A stretch of 64,000 bases of DNA from Stratiolaelaps scimitus (lineage: Eukaryota; Arthropoda; Arachnida; Mesostigmata; Laelapidae): the NCBI GenBank assembly GCA_019614645.1, contig JABWDB010000007.1, positions 5,593,501-5,657,500 of the forward strand. The letters are read 5' to 3'. A program made the translations under genes and the position numbers. The notes beneath the pieces are model-generated. The model saw only the letters and a list, made by a program, of their open reading frames with translations, was not told the DNA's origin and searched no databases. Positions 12,709 to 25,440 of the stretch are shown piece by piece; the stretch's first letter is position 1; the number at the start of each line of letters is the position of its first letter.

Positions 12709-12858
12709 CATCAGGCCCCGGAGGTCGACAGCAGCGTCGCTTCCACCTCTAACTACGAGATCAACCCACAACAGCAGGCGTCCCATGTCCACCATACGCA
12801 TACAGCCTCGCAAGCGACGACCACCTGCAGTCAGCGAGACGGACGCTTTGCTACGGTA

Positions 12859-12887
12859 AATAAACGCTATAATAAATAAATAATAAA
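12859..12887 (+). promoter_or_regulatory. Cluster of polyadenylation signals (AATAAA)
   Basis: Four overlapping or adjacent AATAAA hexamers (starting at 12859, 12871, 12875 and 12882) lie about 150-180 bp after the receptor stop codon. They suggest a short 3' untranslated region. Confidence 0.6.
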
Positions 12888-12895
12888 TTATAGTA

Positions 12896-15800
12896 TCTGT
12901 CAACGGTTGAGATATCGCCTACCGCATTTATTATTAAATAAATGAGAAACGTTAACACGTAAAACACTACGTAAGCGAAGCAATTCACGTAAGCAGAAAG
13001 ATACGTGTAAGTCTGTTGGAATTTCTAGTGGTAGTAGCGCCGCAAATGATCATAAGTGCTCCCCGTGACGAGGGTTTCTCAGAAGGTGGTGCAGCTGCAT
13101 ATATCGGGTACAATCGCTACTTGAGCTTTACGACGCGATTAGTTACTTGGAGGGACTAACGATAATTAGATGATACTAATTATTTATAGCAATATATGGC
13201 GGTCGGAAGATTAACCTAGACTCCTTGGGGCATTATAGTTATTGTGATATTAAAAGTGATAAATGCGGAATTCTCGGCCACAACTAAATATTAACCAAGA
13301 TTTCAATTAATCCACGTAAGTGGCTTAATGACTAGCAAACGATGTGCGAATATTTGCGAAAATTAGTGGATTTCGGTTTCGAGTGAAGTTTACTAGGAAT
13401 GCAGATGAGCTTATAAGACTATATCATTAGTGCGCGAAGGTGAAGTAGATCACCATTCTCACAATAGTAAGATGATGAACACCGGATTCACTATACAGCC
13501 TTTAACATTCGCCGCGTAACTCATTTGCAACTCATAAGTCTACCGAAATTTTGCATATGTTATTATTACTATTATATGTATAAGTGACGCGATTTATATA
13601 CCATACTCGGAATTCTAATACATTCCGCCTAGTCTGTTTTTTACTTGCTGGGTACCTTCTGCAAATTTTCTGCAATCTGTGGTGATTCAATTAGGAGCGA
13701 AAGGATTGGTCGTGCTTCTGTCGCCTTTCCCGTCCTTCGACGAAGGCGGTGTACGCTTCCGTTCTTGGAAAGGTCGTTCTTTCAACAGGGGGCCATCCAC
13801 CAAGCTCTAGATTCCATGCTGCACTCGCCTCCAAGCAAAGAAAGTGCACTCTCGAAAGCGTGATCTTGCCCCGTGATCTTCTGATTGCTTGAAAGCAGCT
13901 ATTTGCTTTCCTTTTTTTTTTGGGGCAAACTTCACAAAAATGTCATTTCCCGTGCTTGTGGATCCCTTAGCTAGTGACCATTGAAATCTAGCCAAATCGA
14001 CATAGTGGATTCAATCAGGTCGGTTCCTTCAATCCCAAGACGCGGTCTGCCACTGCACAGTTGGACCTCTTGATATCATCGTGCACAACGTCGGGCCAGT
14101 TCGATTAAGTGGCCAGCTACCTTCCGACCTTAATTATACCATCTATTACGAAGCGTCATGGGAAACAGCATGCCTTAAGGGTGTGCATATCAGATCGTGG
14201 TTGCTTTCGCCACATTTGTATGGCTGCGTCAGATGCGGCCGCAACCTTATAGGACCAAATAGGGCCTTGGTAACCCTGATGCCGACGTAGGAACGGCAGT
14301 AATCGTACCTACCTTAATATAAACTTGCAAGCCATACAAGTCAGCCGCCATGCTTATTAGAACATAGCTCAAGCTCCCCGAGATCGAATTTACGACCAGC
14401 ATTCTATTAAGTACACAAGATCTAATGTGTACCCCTGGTCTGCCTTGCGGAAGCTTTATTTTCCTAACGACGGTTATCGGTTGGACGCCTTACCATTATC
14501 AGGGTCAGATTTGGACGTCGAACAAATCCGCGTTGTTTCATGCAATTCCTGTCTGTATTTTAGGATACTCTTTCCGAACCGCCCCGTTCTTTCAATTTTG
14601 GCTGGCAGCTCATTGTTCACCGATGTACCTCTGGCTGGCAGATCGAAACGCCCATGTAGCTGAGCTTGTATTATGTTCATCATTTCCATAGAGCATGATT
14701 TACATGCACACGACAGAAGATAATTACTGAATTACTGTGTGCAGCAAGGGGCATCTCGCCCGCATCATTTGCTCAGTTCGTAGACGAGCGCAACACTATG
14801 TGCCAAAACCCAACCATTTACGGTTACCATTCAAACAAAATAGTTAACAAATATTACATGAGAGCGTACCATTGGTATTTAATAGTATATTTCGTTTAGT
14901 GCATTCACTCCCCATTGACCAGCCTGACAGCCCAGTTAATAAAATTCGCCTCACCAGCGATTCACCGAAGGAGAGCAGCTCAGTTCTTATCACGGAGGCC
15001 AACTCGGGGCTAAGTAGCAATTCATATGTGTGTTCCTCCCATATTGGCCTGAATCGGTACGCCATATAGTTTTACTATTGTAGGTATAATGTGTATGCCT
15101 TCAGTCCTATAATTAGTTCGCTGTCAGCCATTACTCTAGTGCTTGGAGGGAGCGCCAATGAATCGAGCCTGACAACGTTCCTCTCTGACCGCGATATGCG
15201 ACTGTCTGTATCTGTCCTTTATGAATTTAGTAATGAGCATCAGATCACGAAAACTGGTTAAATCACAGGCGTCAGTGTGCTCTAAACAGCAGAACCTAAT
15301 TTCGTTTCCGTGTTACCGTTCGAATCGCGCTGGTCACGGCCTCTCCAGGCCTGCCATCATTTTTTTTTCTCTACCCCCTGAGGCGGCCTCGGAACGTCTG
15401 GAGATACCAGGGGAGCGGATTTGGTTTTCGGTTTTACGAAGATGATGGGTTTTTCGGCACCTGATGGCAGGCAGCTGGCTCTGCCGCTACGGTGATTTCC
15501 TCTCGAAGACGACAGCATTGCAGCGGCCACCCCCACAGCTAGCGCCATTGCGACCCGCGACGATTCATAGCTCCTCTCAGTGAGCAGGACAAAGAGGGAG
15601 GGAAGCCGAACGAGGGTCTCTCCGCTCGGCTTTTCTTGCCATCGCGGATCCCCTTACTGCCTACCCTTGGGCAGGTAGAATCAGCCCCGTTCGCCCGTTC
15701 CTTGATCCCGGTGCCCAAGGCGAGTCTTGTGGGAATAAGTAGGTTTTATCACGTGCCACGCGCCATCCACCGCTACCCATCGTCTTCGTTACCGAAGAGT

Positions 15801-18498
15801 TTTCCAGGCGACGACAAACGACTCCTCACCTACCGCCCGCAGACTCATTCCGCGATCAGCTGGCCACACGCTGACTAACTCCTTCCTGGCCTCGATACCT
15901 TTCTACCAATGTATATAGGTCCTCCCGATTTTCTTCTATCTCGCCATCCTCCTGGCGCCATCCTCGAGACCAGTATTCACCGGCACTGATGCCACCTCAC
16001 GAGGGTCTCACGTAGTAAAAGTGAGTACTATTGAGATCCAACTTGTCGGAGTGCTCTGTGACAAGGGTCAATGGAGCACTTTTGCTCCTGCCGCATTACC
16101 GCCCGCGATGGGACCTGTTGCGTATTTACGAACAGGTGAAAATGGATCTTATCTTTATCATATAAATTCAGCCCATTTTTCAGCCTAGTCAATATGCCCC
16201 TAAATCTCCAATCCATCCTTCACATGGACTGCTTCATCTAATGTCCGTTGTCGACGTCATAAGTCCCCTTTATTTCCCCGTCGTATCGTTGCTCACGCTG
16301 CCTGCCTTGAGCGATTTTTCCTGTGCGAGCATGTGCTCTATACGGCATAAATTAATCTGCCTCCTCGTGAATCGATCTGCGAAGTCAAATAGTTAGATCC
16401 AACAGATTGCTGAAAATAGCTGTACCATGCAGTAGTTTAGTCAGATCGTTTAAGGGTTTTAATGGTACTCGACATCGGTTCCTACCCCGTCAATGCCACC
16501 TAATGTTGTGTAACCGATATTGCACAATTCGCCCGATTTGATTTGATGTTTGGAGCACATGGTACGTAGCACATATATAATGTTCGCCAGCTAGAAGTAT
16601 CAGATACTTGGCTTGCAGGAATTTACACATTATTACAAACTCACATCGTGTCGAACACATTCCCTTTACCATCTAATGCACCCGCTCTGCCTCAGGAAGA
16701 CTACCGTTGTCGACTTTGAAACAAGACGCCTGACTTGGATCTCCACTTGAGTTCCGCGACATCGTGCGTTCAAGACCTCACAGCGTTGCCGTGTGCTTGC
16801 GGCAGTACAGCGAACTTTTGCATGAACGCTCCCCGCCCAGCTGAACATGTGTCACCGGCACAGCTAACGGCGTTCGTATTGGAGGAATGCGCTCACGTCA
16901 ATGTTCTCGACAATTTAACACAGCTCGCGAAGAACAGAACGACAAGGAAATGCACCGAGCTGACGTTAAGTCTTCCGAGACGCATTCACCACCCTCGGAA
17001 TACAGTGCCAACGCACAGAACTGCTTCTAATAGAAGGCTGCTTTTAAGAAGCGATTCGCTAGATATCAAAATATAGCCGAATATCAAAACTAGACGACGA
17101 GAGATGCCCCACTGCTTCTCGAGTGACGCGTACCACCAATCCTGCTACAGCGGCGAATCTACCATAGACATAAGCCTTCATATCCACTGGTGGATTCGTC
17201 GCAGCAAGAGCAGTTGTGGTGGGTGGCGCCTTGCAGCACAATCCCTTGCTTTGTTGTTATGGCGACAACAGGACATGTTCAAGTGCAGCTGGCAGCAATC
17301 ACCCTTAAGCGGTGTTGAGGACGACTTTTCAACGATCAAGTTTTACTCGCTTCACACAAAGATCGAATCAATACACAACACAAGAGCACACTGGCACACA
17401 GAGAAATCACACTTGAGTAACGCCTGTTTCGAAAGTGTATTCCAATAATGACGAAGGTGATTGCACTACCCTTTCGGAAACGTCCTCCCAATAGGGAGGG
17501 CTGTGGACAGTTCGTCTTTCGATTCCTATTATCGCTCCCACCTCGATGAGGATCTAGTGGAAGTAGAACAAGACGGATCGAATGGGCCGATGGGCGGTCG
17601 GTACAGATAAGCGAGAAAGATGAAACCCTCCGTCGTGAAAACTTTGAGACTTAGCTGAAATATGCCGACAAACCGCAATCTGGCTGGCGACGCCATCTAC
17701 ATGCCGCGGTTTAACATGTGCCAACTGACTCTGCGAATTGCTCAGCGGGTCTGGAATCAACAACACACACACACACACACTGCCAGGTCATACGTGTTCG
17801 ATGGTTTGAAGATCTCTACAAGCGTAGTAGACACGTTTACTTTTCCACATGTGAATTTGCCGATGAAAACCCGAGGTCGTCAAAGCATATGGTTGAGAAT
17901 GAAAATAAATGGTTGATGAGCGAATGTCGACAGAACCGTTGGTCGTTTGAGCTTCTGTCTCTCTCTCTCTCTCTTGCGGAAAGTTGTGCGTTATGATACA
18001 AATGTGACTCATGTATATGGTGTTTTCACTTTGTTAGATAAAGAGGATGTGTTTGCACAATAATATCCTGTGATCCACATTTCAGGCTGTCCAGCACACG
18101 GGGAAGTCTCCACGTATATAAAATAGAGAAACTGGGTCGCGCGAGCTTCGAATAACCAATGAATGTAGTAACAAAATAGTAGTTCAAAAATGGATGGGCC
18201 ACATGAAATAGTAATCACCAAATCTCTAATACTTACAAATGCTAATGCTTACAAATGATCACATATGCCAATATCGATTGAAACATAGTTAACCACTTGC
18301 TGCTTGGCGTTTATTTTATTATTATTATTATTAAAATACATTATATTCTATGATAGTATAGGCATTTAGCTACGTTGTTTTTATGAGAAGCATGTTTACG
18401 TACGGTACGGGTTTTCCCAAAGCAGTAATCGTCCATTTTCTCTTTTTGTCTGTTCGTTGCTGTGCCGTGCCATTCCTTGTCCGTGCCTGCTACTGCAG
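12896..18498. other. Intergenic-like sequence without a supported gene
   Basis: Mostly AT-leaning unique sequence. Open frames here (for example at 14425-14691 and 16735-17076 on +) are short and show no known motif. A (CA)n run lies at 17763-17780 and a (TC)n run at 17958-17974. Nothing else was recognised. Confidence 0.5.
17763..17780. repeat. (AC)9 microsatellite
   Basis: Short AC dinucleotide run. Confidence 0.95.
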
Positions 18499-18774
18499 AT
18501 ACCTCGTCGCTGCTCGATGACCTCCCTTGGGCCTTACTCTGGGAACACTGACGCCATCCTCACGCAGCCTGGTTCTGTCGCTGGTGGAGCTGCCGGGCGC
18601 TGTCTTTGCGCTCATCCTGCGGCCGCACCCCAGCCACCCATAACAGCCTACGCGTCGCGCTACTTCCTGCAGAGCGACCGGGACCGAAGTATTTACCACA
18701 ACCACAAGCACGGCCACCAATGCCTCTGCTACCACTCCGTCTACAACCGGAATAGACGACAGGGCGCCATACAC
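18499..18774 (+). CDS. Candidate internal exon, unknown product
   Basis: The segment is bounded by a plausible acceptor (CTACTGCAG ending at 18498) and a near-perfect donor (GTGAGT at 18775). It is 276 nt long, divisible by three, and one frame is open throughout (IPRRCSMTSLGPYSG ... YNRNRRQGAIH). The middle is alanine/proline-rich and the end is rich in histidine, tyrosine and arginine. I recognise no domain. A long minus-strand open frame (221 codons, 18490-19155) overlaps it, so strand and coding status are uncertain; the consensus donor favours +. Confidence 0.3.
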
Positions 18775-20161
18775 GTGAGTACCTTTACCCCCAGCAAACC
18801 TGCAGCTCATTCCCTGAGTCGCATTGTTTGATTGGACCGGGGGTATCATTACACGCCCCCCGGCCCTTGCACGAACCACCCACTCATAGACCATTCCCTC
18901 ATCGTGCTCTAACAAAGAGGGAGAGAGAGAGAGAGAAAGAAAGAAAGCAAACGGAGACGAGATACAGCAGAAAAGCCACTTGTGCGGCTGTCGCTGGGTC
19001 CGTGTCTGGCTGTGGGCTGGTCGTGACCCAGTCAGCTGAGCTCCAGCAGGACACTCATAAAAGCTCTGTTGGAACCACGGCAACCATCTTACATTAATAC
19101 CAAGATAGAGCCACGAGAAACAGACGAGTCCAATAAATAGAATAGAGGCTGACACTTTGGACCCTTATCTGGAGACGCTTTTACGGTTAGAGCTATTATA
19201 GTACACGAAAGCCATATGGACTAGACATTGCTGATAGGTCCACACGAATGTACCTATAGACAATCACGTGCCTTGTTAGTAGCACACTACACCCGTCCAA
19301 ACACAAAGACAAATGTCGAAACGAACTCGATGACGGATTGCGTCAAGCTTAATCATCGTCCTGGTGATTCTGTTTTCAATTGAGTACGAAGCACTCTAGG
19401 CATAATTTCGAGTTGTCTGAGTTGAGTTCTGGTTGAGTTCGGTAAAAAAAGATGAGAAGGAGAACAAACCGTTCTGAGCAAGCGTTGGTATTCGAGAGTT
19501 GACAGTCCTGATATCGCACCATAACATCGTTGGCTGAATTTCAAAGATAGATTCTGTGCCCTTTTCAACAATATAATAGATTCCTCAGTTGTAAATTCTA
19601 CTTTTCTTTATCAAGGTACATGAATAAATTATACGATAAATCTGAAAGATTATATATATTAAACAGCCCTTTCTCCTGATCCATTTTCTACCTTAGGTGG
19701 CTTAGCTCAGCTCAAAAGATATATTCTTCGGGTGCACGATGTGTCAATCACATTCGTTGCGCGTCCATTCGACGCTCTTAAAATAGTAGCAACTGCAATG
19801 AATCCTTCTAGGTTCATCTTGCTTTCGTAGGCACGTTGAAGGATTTCGCCTAAATGTAACATTGTCATTTTGCGATTTTGGAGCTCAACCTTAGGGTGCG
19901 TGCGTGAGAGCCTTCCCGACCGTATAAGGCGTTATGCGTTAGTTCACTATCTCCTATGGCAGAACTGTGCTAAGAGCGACCTACAGTTTGGCATCCCCTA
20001 GATTCGCCTTTCGCCCTTGGCCCTACTCTGACACTCCGGGACATTCTGAGCCATGACAGCCTCTTTCTCTCATCGTCCTGTTCAGGTCCACGGTGTCCCC
20101 TTCAGAGAGAACATATGGCTGAGTTCTTGAAGCAACTGCAGCTATGCTGGCTTCCCTCACC

Positions 20162-20363
20162 ATGTCGACTTCACAGTTTGACTTAGCCAGCGGCGGTGCA
20201 GTCGTGATGGAACGCCGGGGACGAGGGCGAAATGGCTGCGTGTCGATCTAAAACGGATGCATTTCAAGCGACGATGAAGAAGAGCGCCCCGACCCACGAC
20301 GAGAGCTTCCACCCATACACACACCGAGAGCTGTTGTTTTCGCTGCTCTGAGATTCTGGACGG
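20162..20363 (+). other. Possible coding scrap interrupted by one stop codon
   Basis: An ATG in a good context (CTCACCATGT) opens MSTSQFDLASGGAVVMERR, followed by an arginine/glycine-rich stretch, and stops at a TAA after 29 codons. The same frame then reopens for a further 37 codons, including the acidic segment ISSDDEEERPDPRRELPP, before TGA. The amino-acid make-up looks protein-like on both sides of the stop. No family was recognised. It may be a decayed gene, part of an exon in another arrangement, or chance. Confidence 0.2.
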
Positions 20364-23300
20364 ACTGAGGGTCTCCTCGGGTGGACGGGGTCTCCAGGGA
20401 CTGGACAGGCGTGGAGGGCTACCAAGTTGATGGCAACGCCGCGTTAGAGAGATATGACGAGGGCCCAAGACGTCATGTTGCTGTGACATACACAGCCGTC
20501 TCCTAAACAGACAGCGCCATTTCTCTGCTCTCCATCAGATACATATATCTATCTAGAATTCTTCGCACTTTCAGGACCGAGTGAATCGCGAACTGTCTGG
20601 ACTAGTAGCGAAATGCCTCATCTTCTGTTAGATATGTCCAATGGCCAATGCAAGGCAATGTCATCTACTTGCTGTACAGCTTTATATGTAGAGTTACAAA
20701 CCAATATCTTTTTGTATTCACTCCAAACGCTCATAGACGCAAAACACCGCAGGGCCATATATTGCCTTTAAACTTATCCTCAACTGGGATGACCTCAAGA
20801 AAGTCCACTTCGAGGCCTCGTCATCAGTTATTCAATGGTAGATCTACGAACCGCTTGTTTGGTCCCAACCTACTCCACAACTAGGACCTGGCGGAATTTT
20901 ATGGGGCTCAAAATGGGTTGTAATTAAGTCACCCCAGTTGTCTGCAGTTTTGACAATTGATCAAACCTAGCTTAGCCCATTGACACATTGTATCTATTTC
21001 TACATTATACACAAAACATGCATAGGCAATGTACAATTTATTTAACATTATACTGGGTGCTTACTGTACATATATTTCTCATCGATGCACATATTTGGAG
21101 CCTCTCGCTCTCTCTCTCTCTCTACTGGCTTTGATTTTCCAATGCTAACTTCATCTACTAGAGGACATGGACATGCATTATTTTGCTACATGTATGCACC
21201 TCATACGACGTTCGTTTTCATCATTCGATTTCGGAGACTTCCCAAACGATACATTCGGGAAATTCGTACATGTACAATTTAATGAGCAAGTGATCGGTCA
21301 CGCTATGAGCTATCGCAACAACATTTTAGCTATGGCGAAACTAAGGGCAACGTATGAATTCGATCAGAAATTTCGGGAAAATTGCTGACTGCTTCTACGA
21401 ATTTGGCCTGCGTTTTCCTATTGCACCGTTCGCTTTTCATACTGAATCTGGTAAGTGGAAAATGAACTATGTCATTTCGTATCATTCCACTGCCTTTCTC
21501 AAGCTTCTGTTCAACTTTTGGATTAAGTTCCAACCTCCTACCTCTGTAACCAAAACCAGATGAAACATATCTGAAACGGCACACGTACCGACTCGGACAC
21601 GGCGTATGTGGATCCATACGGATCAATTTGCTACAAGACATATATCTATTATCTGTTTACATCCGTTTGCACAGTGGTGCATGAACATAGACACGTTGTA
21701 CAATGAGAATCTCAAATCGACTTTATTTACTGGTTATTCACATGATCGCTTCCATCTTCGGCCTCTGCTGTATCTTGCCTTCGCCCTTTAAGTGGTGACC
21801 CTCGGCCCTCTTAAGTACGAGTGCTCGCCATGCGCCATATTTCATTTTATCTGTCGACCTCTCCCCGCTGGCCTTGAGTTCGCTTCCGATACAAGTCTGA
21901 TTCGCTGGGTAGCCAAGCAGGCGGCCAGGTTCGCTCTCCGTACGCAGATCATGCGTACTGGTACACACCCACGTACATACATACATTCATAGGTACCTGC
22001 GCACGAGCGAGAAGCGCGATATCGTTCCATGGGCAGCATGCGAGACTTCATTCATTTGGAACCGCCGGCAGGAACCGAACCGAACTCGACCCCCGGGTAG
22101 CGGCCCCGTGTCGAAACAGTGGAACTGTACGGAGGCAGATCCGCCCACCAGCGTTCCCCCTGTTCCAGTTGTTGCCAGCAGCTCAGTTCATCCTTGTGGG
22201 CGACTCCTGAGAGAAAAGTGGGGAACCAGCCAGACAGCCCTGCCTGGTAGGGCGAGGCAAATCTGATCGTTAGTTCATTCAGAGAACGGTCGCGGCAAAC
22301 GGCGCCCCACGGCCCTCCTCCCTGCTTGTCCATGCTTTTTTCCCTCGAGAGATGCGTTCGCCTCTCTGCCCTCGGACCGGTGTTACGTTCGGCATCGCAG
22401 AAGGAAACGTGCGCTAACAGCAGATGGTGGACGGGGCCAGCGCGAGCGCCGGAAAAAGGAGGCGCCTGGTCAAGACGCCAGCCACATCTGCAGGCAGGCA
22501 GGCACACCTGTGTGGGCGCGTACGAGCGCATAATAGTCATGGTAATAATATGATGTTGGTTGGCCGACTGAGCATTCGAATATCTGACTTCGTTTCATGC
22601 CGCGCGAATACAAAACGACAAGGGAACGCACTCGACGAAGAAGTGGAAAACGAAGTTCCTTCCTGTATGATTTATATTTTCCCCTACGAACACAGTTTGG
22701 CGAATGACATACGCTTGAATAACAGAAATATCGGTAAACTTATCAAAGTTGCCATCTGTTAGGTTGGGTTACTGGACGTGAGCTGAATGAGATGGCGTCC
22801 TACGACGAGCAGCGAACTATTGGTGGTGGAGAGCTGGCCCAGAAGAAATTTAGCATTTCCGCATTTTGTACCACAGTAGCACTCAACGACAGAAATGAGC
22901 AAAAAATTCAAGTGTATTTTTCTCTAAAATTCAATTTGACACCAATTTCAATTTGAAAACTCAGCAGCATTCTTGTGCAAACCTTTCTGAAGCTCTCAAT
23001 GATTTTTGACAAACCCCCCAAACGTGACCCCGATTAACGCTACGGTCAATGGCACAATGGGAGGAATCGAACATCTCTCGAAGTTATTTTTTGCCCGCCG
23101 GGGAACCGAATCAAAAAATCATTACCTAACTTGAACTTTTTCTCAGCTGGCAAAAAAAAACGTTTCGGGACATGTTCCACGGTTCTCGCAATGGCTGAAT
23201 TAAAAGTCGGGATGCGATTCGCGTTAGAATCGAGAGGCGAAATGAGGAAAAAAGTGTTTTTAAATAAATTAATACTATACGATACGTATAAGGGTGTTAT

Positions 23301-24306
23301 ATTATTATAATATTCCTCTAAGAATGACCATCAAAACGTCGACCAGTCACCGAACGTCAAACTCACAGTGTAAAGCTAGATAAGCTAGTTAGCATAACAT
23401 AGCCAGCTTGGATGAAACTGAAAGAAACAAGCGAAGTTTGTAGTGTGTCTGTGTTCCCACATCGAGGAGTATACAGATCTACAGTACAGATCTATCATTA
23501 CGTACTATGTGTGTTCAAAACATATGTGAACAGTTAGAAGAACGTTTCCTAATTGCACGTCGTACTAGGAAATCTCACCTATGCCAAGTTTTGGCGGCGA
23601 TATGGTCACCAGAGAGATGGAAAATTCAGGGCGTGCAATATGCAACGTATGGCAGTTACGTAGTTGGCTTAGTATACGCAAATATGTAGAGTACGCACTT
23701 TGCGGCATTCCAATTGACCTGACTCGGTTTCAATTCAGATCCAAGCCGTTGTTCCCTGTGCCCTGATGTAACGCGAGTTTCTCGATATCGGGATATGCGC
23801 CTCGTTCAACTATGCTCGAACCCAAGTATATTCCCGCAGCTTCAACCCTAACCACCTTCGTTTCGAGAGCAGCTGCCCGTACCCCCGCGCGATCTTACGA
23901 TAACGTGAGAAATCCAGTGCGCTATGTTCTTTTCTCTACGTTATAAGCAATTTCCCACTCCGATCCCATGCGAGGTGGAGGTGTCGGAGCAAACAGCGAA
24001 GTCGCCTTCCTCCGGTGCGCGAATTGTTCTCCGATTTCCAAAAGGGGTTCCATATTTTGGCTAATTTCCAGAGACCACCGAGAAACCTGCACGGCTAGAA
24101 ACACTGGCATTGCGGACGACAGACGCAATCCATAACATGCACCTTCTCTATTTCAACATGTCGACAGGATCGGATACGCAGACCTAAGGCATGCGCGCTT
24201 TTTCTGAGAACTTCAAATGTTATGAAGTATATAGTACCGTGGTACCGTCGATCGCATATAGTATCGAAATGAGAGATGGACTCTCAGCAGAGGATGGTTT
24301 TGGCAG

Positions 24307-24425
24307 ACAGAGGCGTTTTGTCATCCACGACTACCCTTCACTGGATCGGCCCACTCTAATGGAGATTGGAATGTCCCTGGTGGTGTCCGTGCGTTTGAAG
24401 GAAATTTCCTCCTCTCAAAAAAAAG
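24307..24425 (+). CDS. Candidate exon of unknown type
   Basis: Lies between an AG at 24305-24306 and the donor-like AAAAG/GTATC at 24425/24426. The open frame reads FVIHDYPSLDRPTLMEIGMS followed by LVVSVRLKEISSSQ. The pattern 'DY..LDRP....I.M.LVV.V.L..IS' loosely recalls the first beta-strands of Cys-loop ligand-gated channel subunits (YD..RP....V.V...V..IS). The resemblance is weak and there are no flanking channel exons. Chance is quite possible. Confidence 0.22.
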
Positions 24426-24854
24426 GTATCGTAGTATATAAATATGAAATCGTAGTACCAACGATAGCAGGTAAATCGATATTGCCAACGCCTCCACTCG
24501 ATGTCAAACAGCCTGACCGCTTTTGTAGTCGATTCTGTTGATGACTTTTATAAAGGAGACCGGCTTCTTGGAGATTTCCTTGATTTGCAGTTCATTGAGG
24601 CTGCACCAATGGCGACCCCGAGCCGAAACAAGCGAGGTCGTATCCAACGAAAACCCCACTCACATGATTGTTGGATGACAATATTGTCGCGGCTTTTATC
24701 GTTGTTTTGCATGTGCCATACGACATCATTGGTATTTCTCAATTTTAGATACAGTAAAACAAATGCGCCGGTAGTTTCGACCACTCCAACGAGCCTAATT
24801 ATGCCACATAAGATGAATTATATGGCTCTTGGTATTGATACTTGATGTGGTTGC

Positions 24855-25440
24855 GTGACAGCTACAAACTGTGGTAGCGGTTGCTGCTTCAGAGACTAGG
24901 ACAGTTTCTGGAAACTACCGAACTGATCCCGAACGGGCAACGCAGCTTTGGACGAAACCATTCCACAATGGCGGCTGGCACGACTCTGCTGGATGACATG
25001 AAGCGGGCTCTCGGAACATCCTCGCAGCCATTATGTACAGTATTCGTGTATTTCAAAGTGGCCTTCGACTCCACTCAGGCCAGAGGTGGGAGTGCCTCCT
25101 AATGTGCTGAATCTCTTTGTAGCCATCTTAGAAGAAAACAAAACCAGAACCGATGATGGAGTATCGAACCTCCTTTCCTCTAACCACCGTCGTTGCCCAA
25201 GGGGACAACCTCGGCCCGCTTTTGTTCTTCATCTTGCTATGGGATCTGCCCCCAAGACTCGGGTGCAACGCGATCTGGTCAAGGTCATCCTTTGCACAGA
25301 TGATCTAATCATTTACGGCGGCAGCCTGATCCGGGTTTAGCAGGCTCTGGTCATGCGACGTCCGTAGAACTAGGTTTGATTGTTCAAACGGAAATGCTGG
25401 TTTCGAAATTCAGGACGGGTACACGCTTACGTACGTGAGC
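24855..25440 (+). pseudogene. Non-LTR (LINE-type) reverse transcriptase remnant, frameshifted
   Basis: Several reverse-transcriptase motifs appear in order but in alternating frames. First comes SYKLW, then (after a stop) RLLLQRLGQFLETTELIPNG and a QRSFGRNHST segment matching the family's 'N-Q-x-G-F-R-x-x-x-S-T'. Next is motif A, VFVYFKVAFDS, where the catalytic aspartate before F is replaced by tyrosine. GVPPNVLNLFVAILEE follows after a frameshift near 25075, and AQGDNLGPLLFFILLWDLPP is in another frame near 25195-25255. CTDDLIIYG near 25300 stands where active enzymes have YADD. ELGLIVQTEMLVSKFRTG extends the match to about 25435. With at least three frame changes, a stop and damage in two catalytic motifs, the copy is dead. 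It would have mediated target-primed reverse transcription of its own RNA. Neither the endonuclease region nor the 3' end is recognisable. Confidence 0.75.

Larger units (their letters stand above)
18775..24854. other. No supported gene; scattered candidate coding scraps
   Basis: Includes a GA/GAAA-rich run at about 18918-18950, a (CT)n run near 21110 and a GC-richer patch at 22.05-22.54 kb with a 162-codon minus-strand frame of no recognised family. A start-like context at 20162 and an exon-like segment at 24307-24425 are reported as findings. The rest looks like unique non-coding sequence. Confidence 0.45.

Noticed and set aside
18490..19155. Longest open frame in the window (221 codons, minus strand)
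   Set aside because: It crosses a GA microsatellite, has no recognised domain, and overlaps a + strand block with better splice signals. A frame of this length is plausible by chance in 64 kb with GC-rich patches.
22052..22540. 162-codon minus-strand frame in a GC-rich patch
   Set aside because: No domain, and overlapping + strand frames are also open, which points to composition rather than coding.
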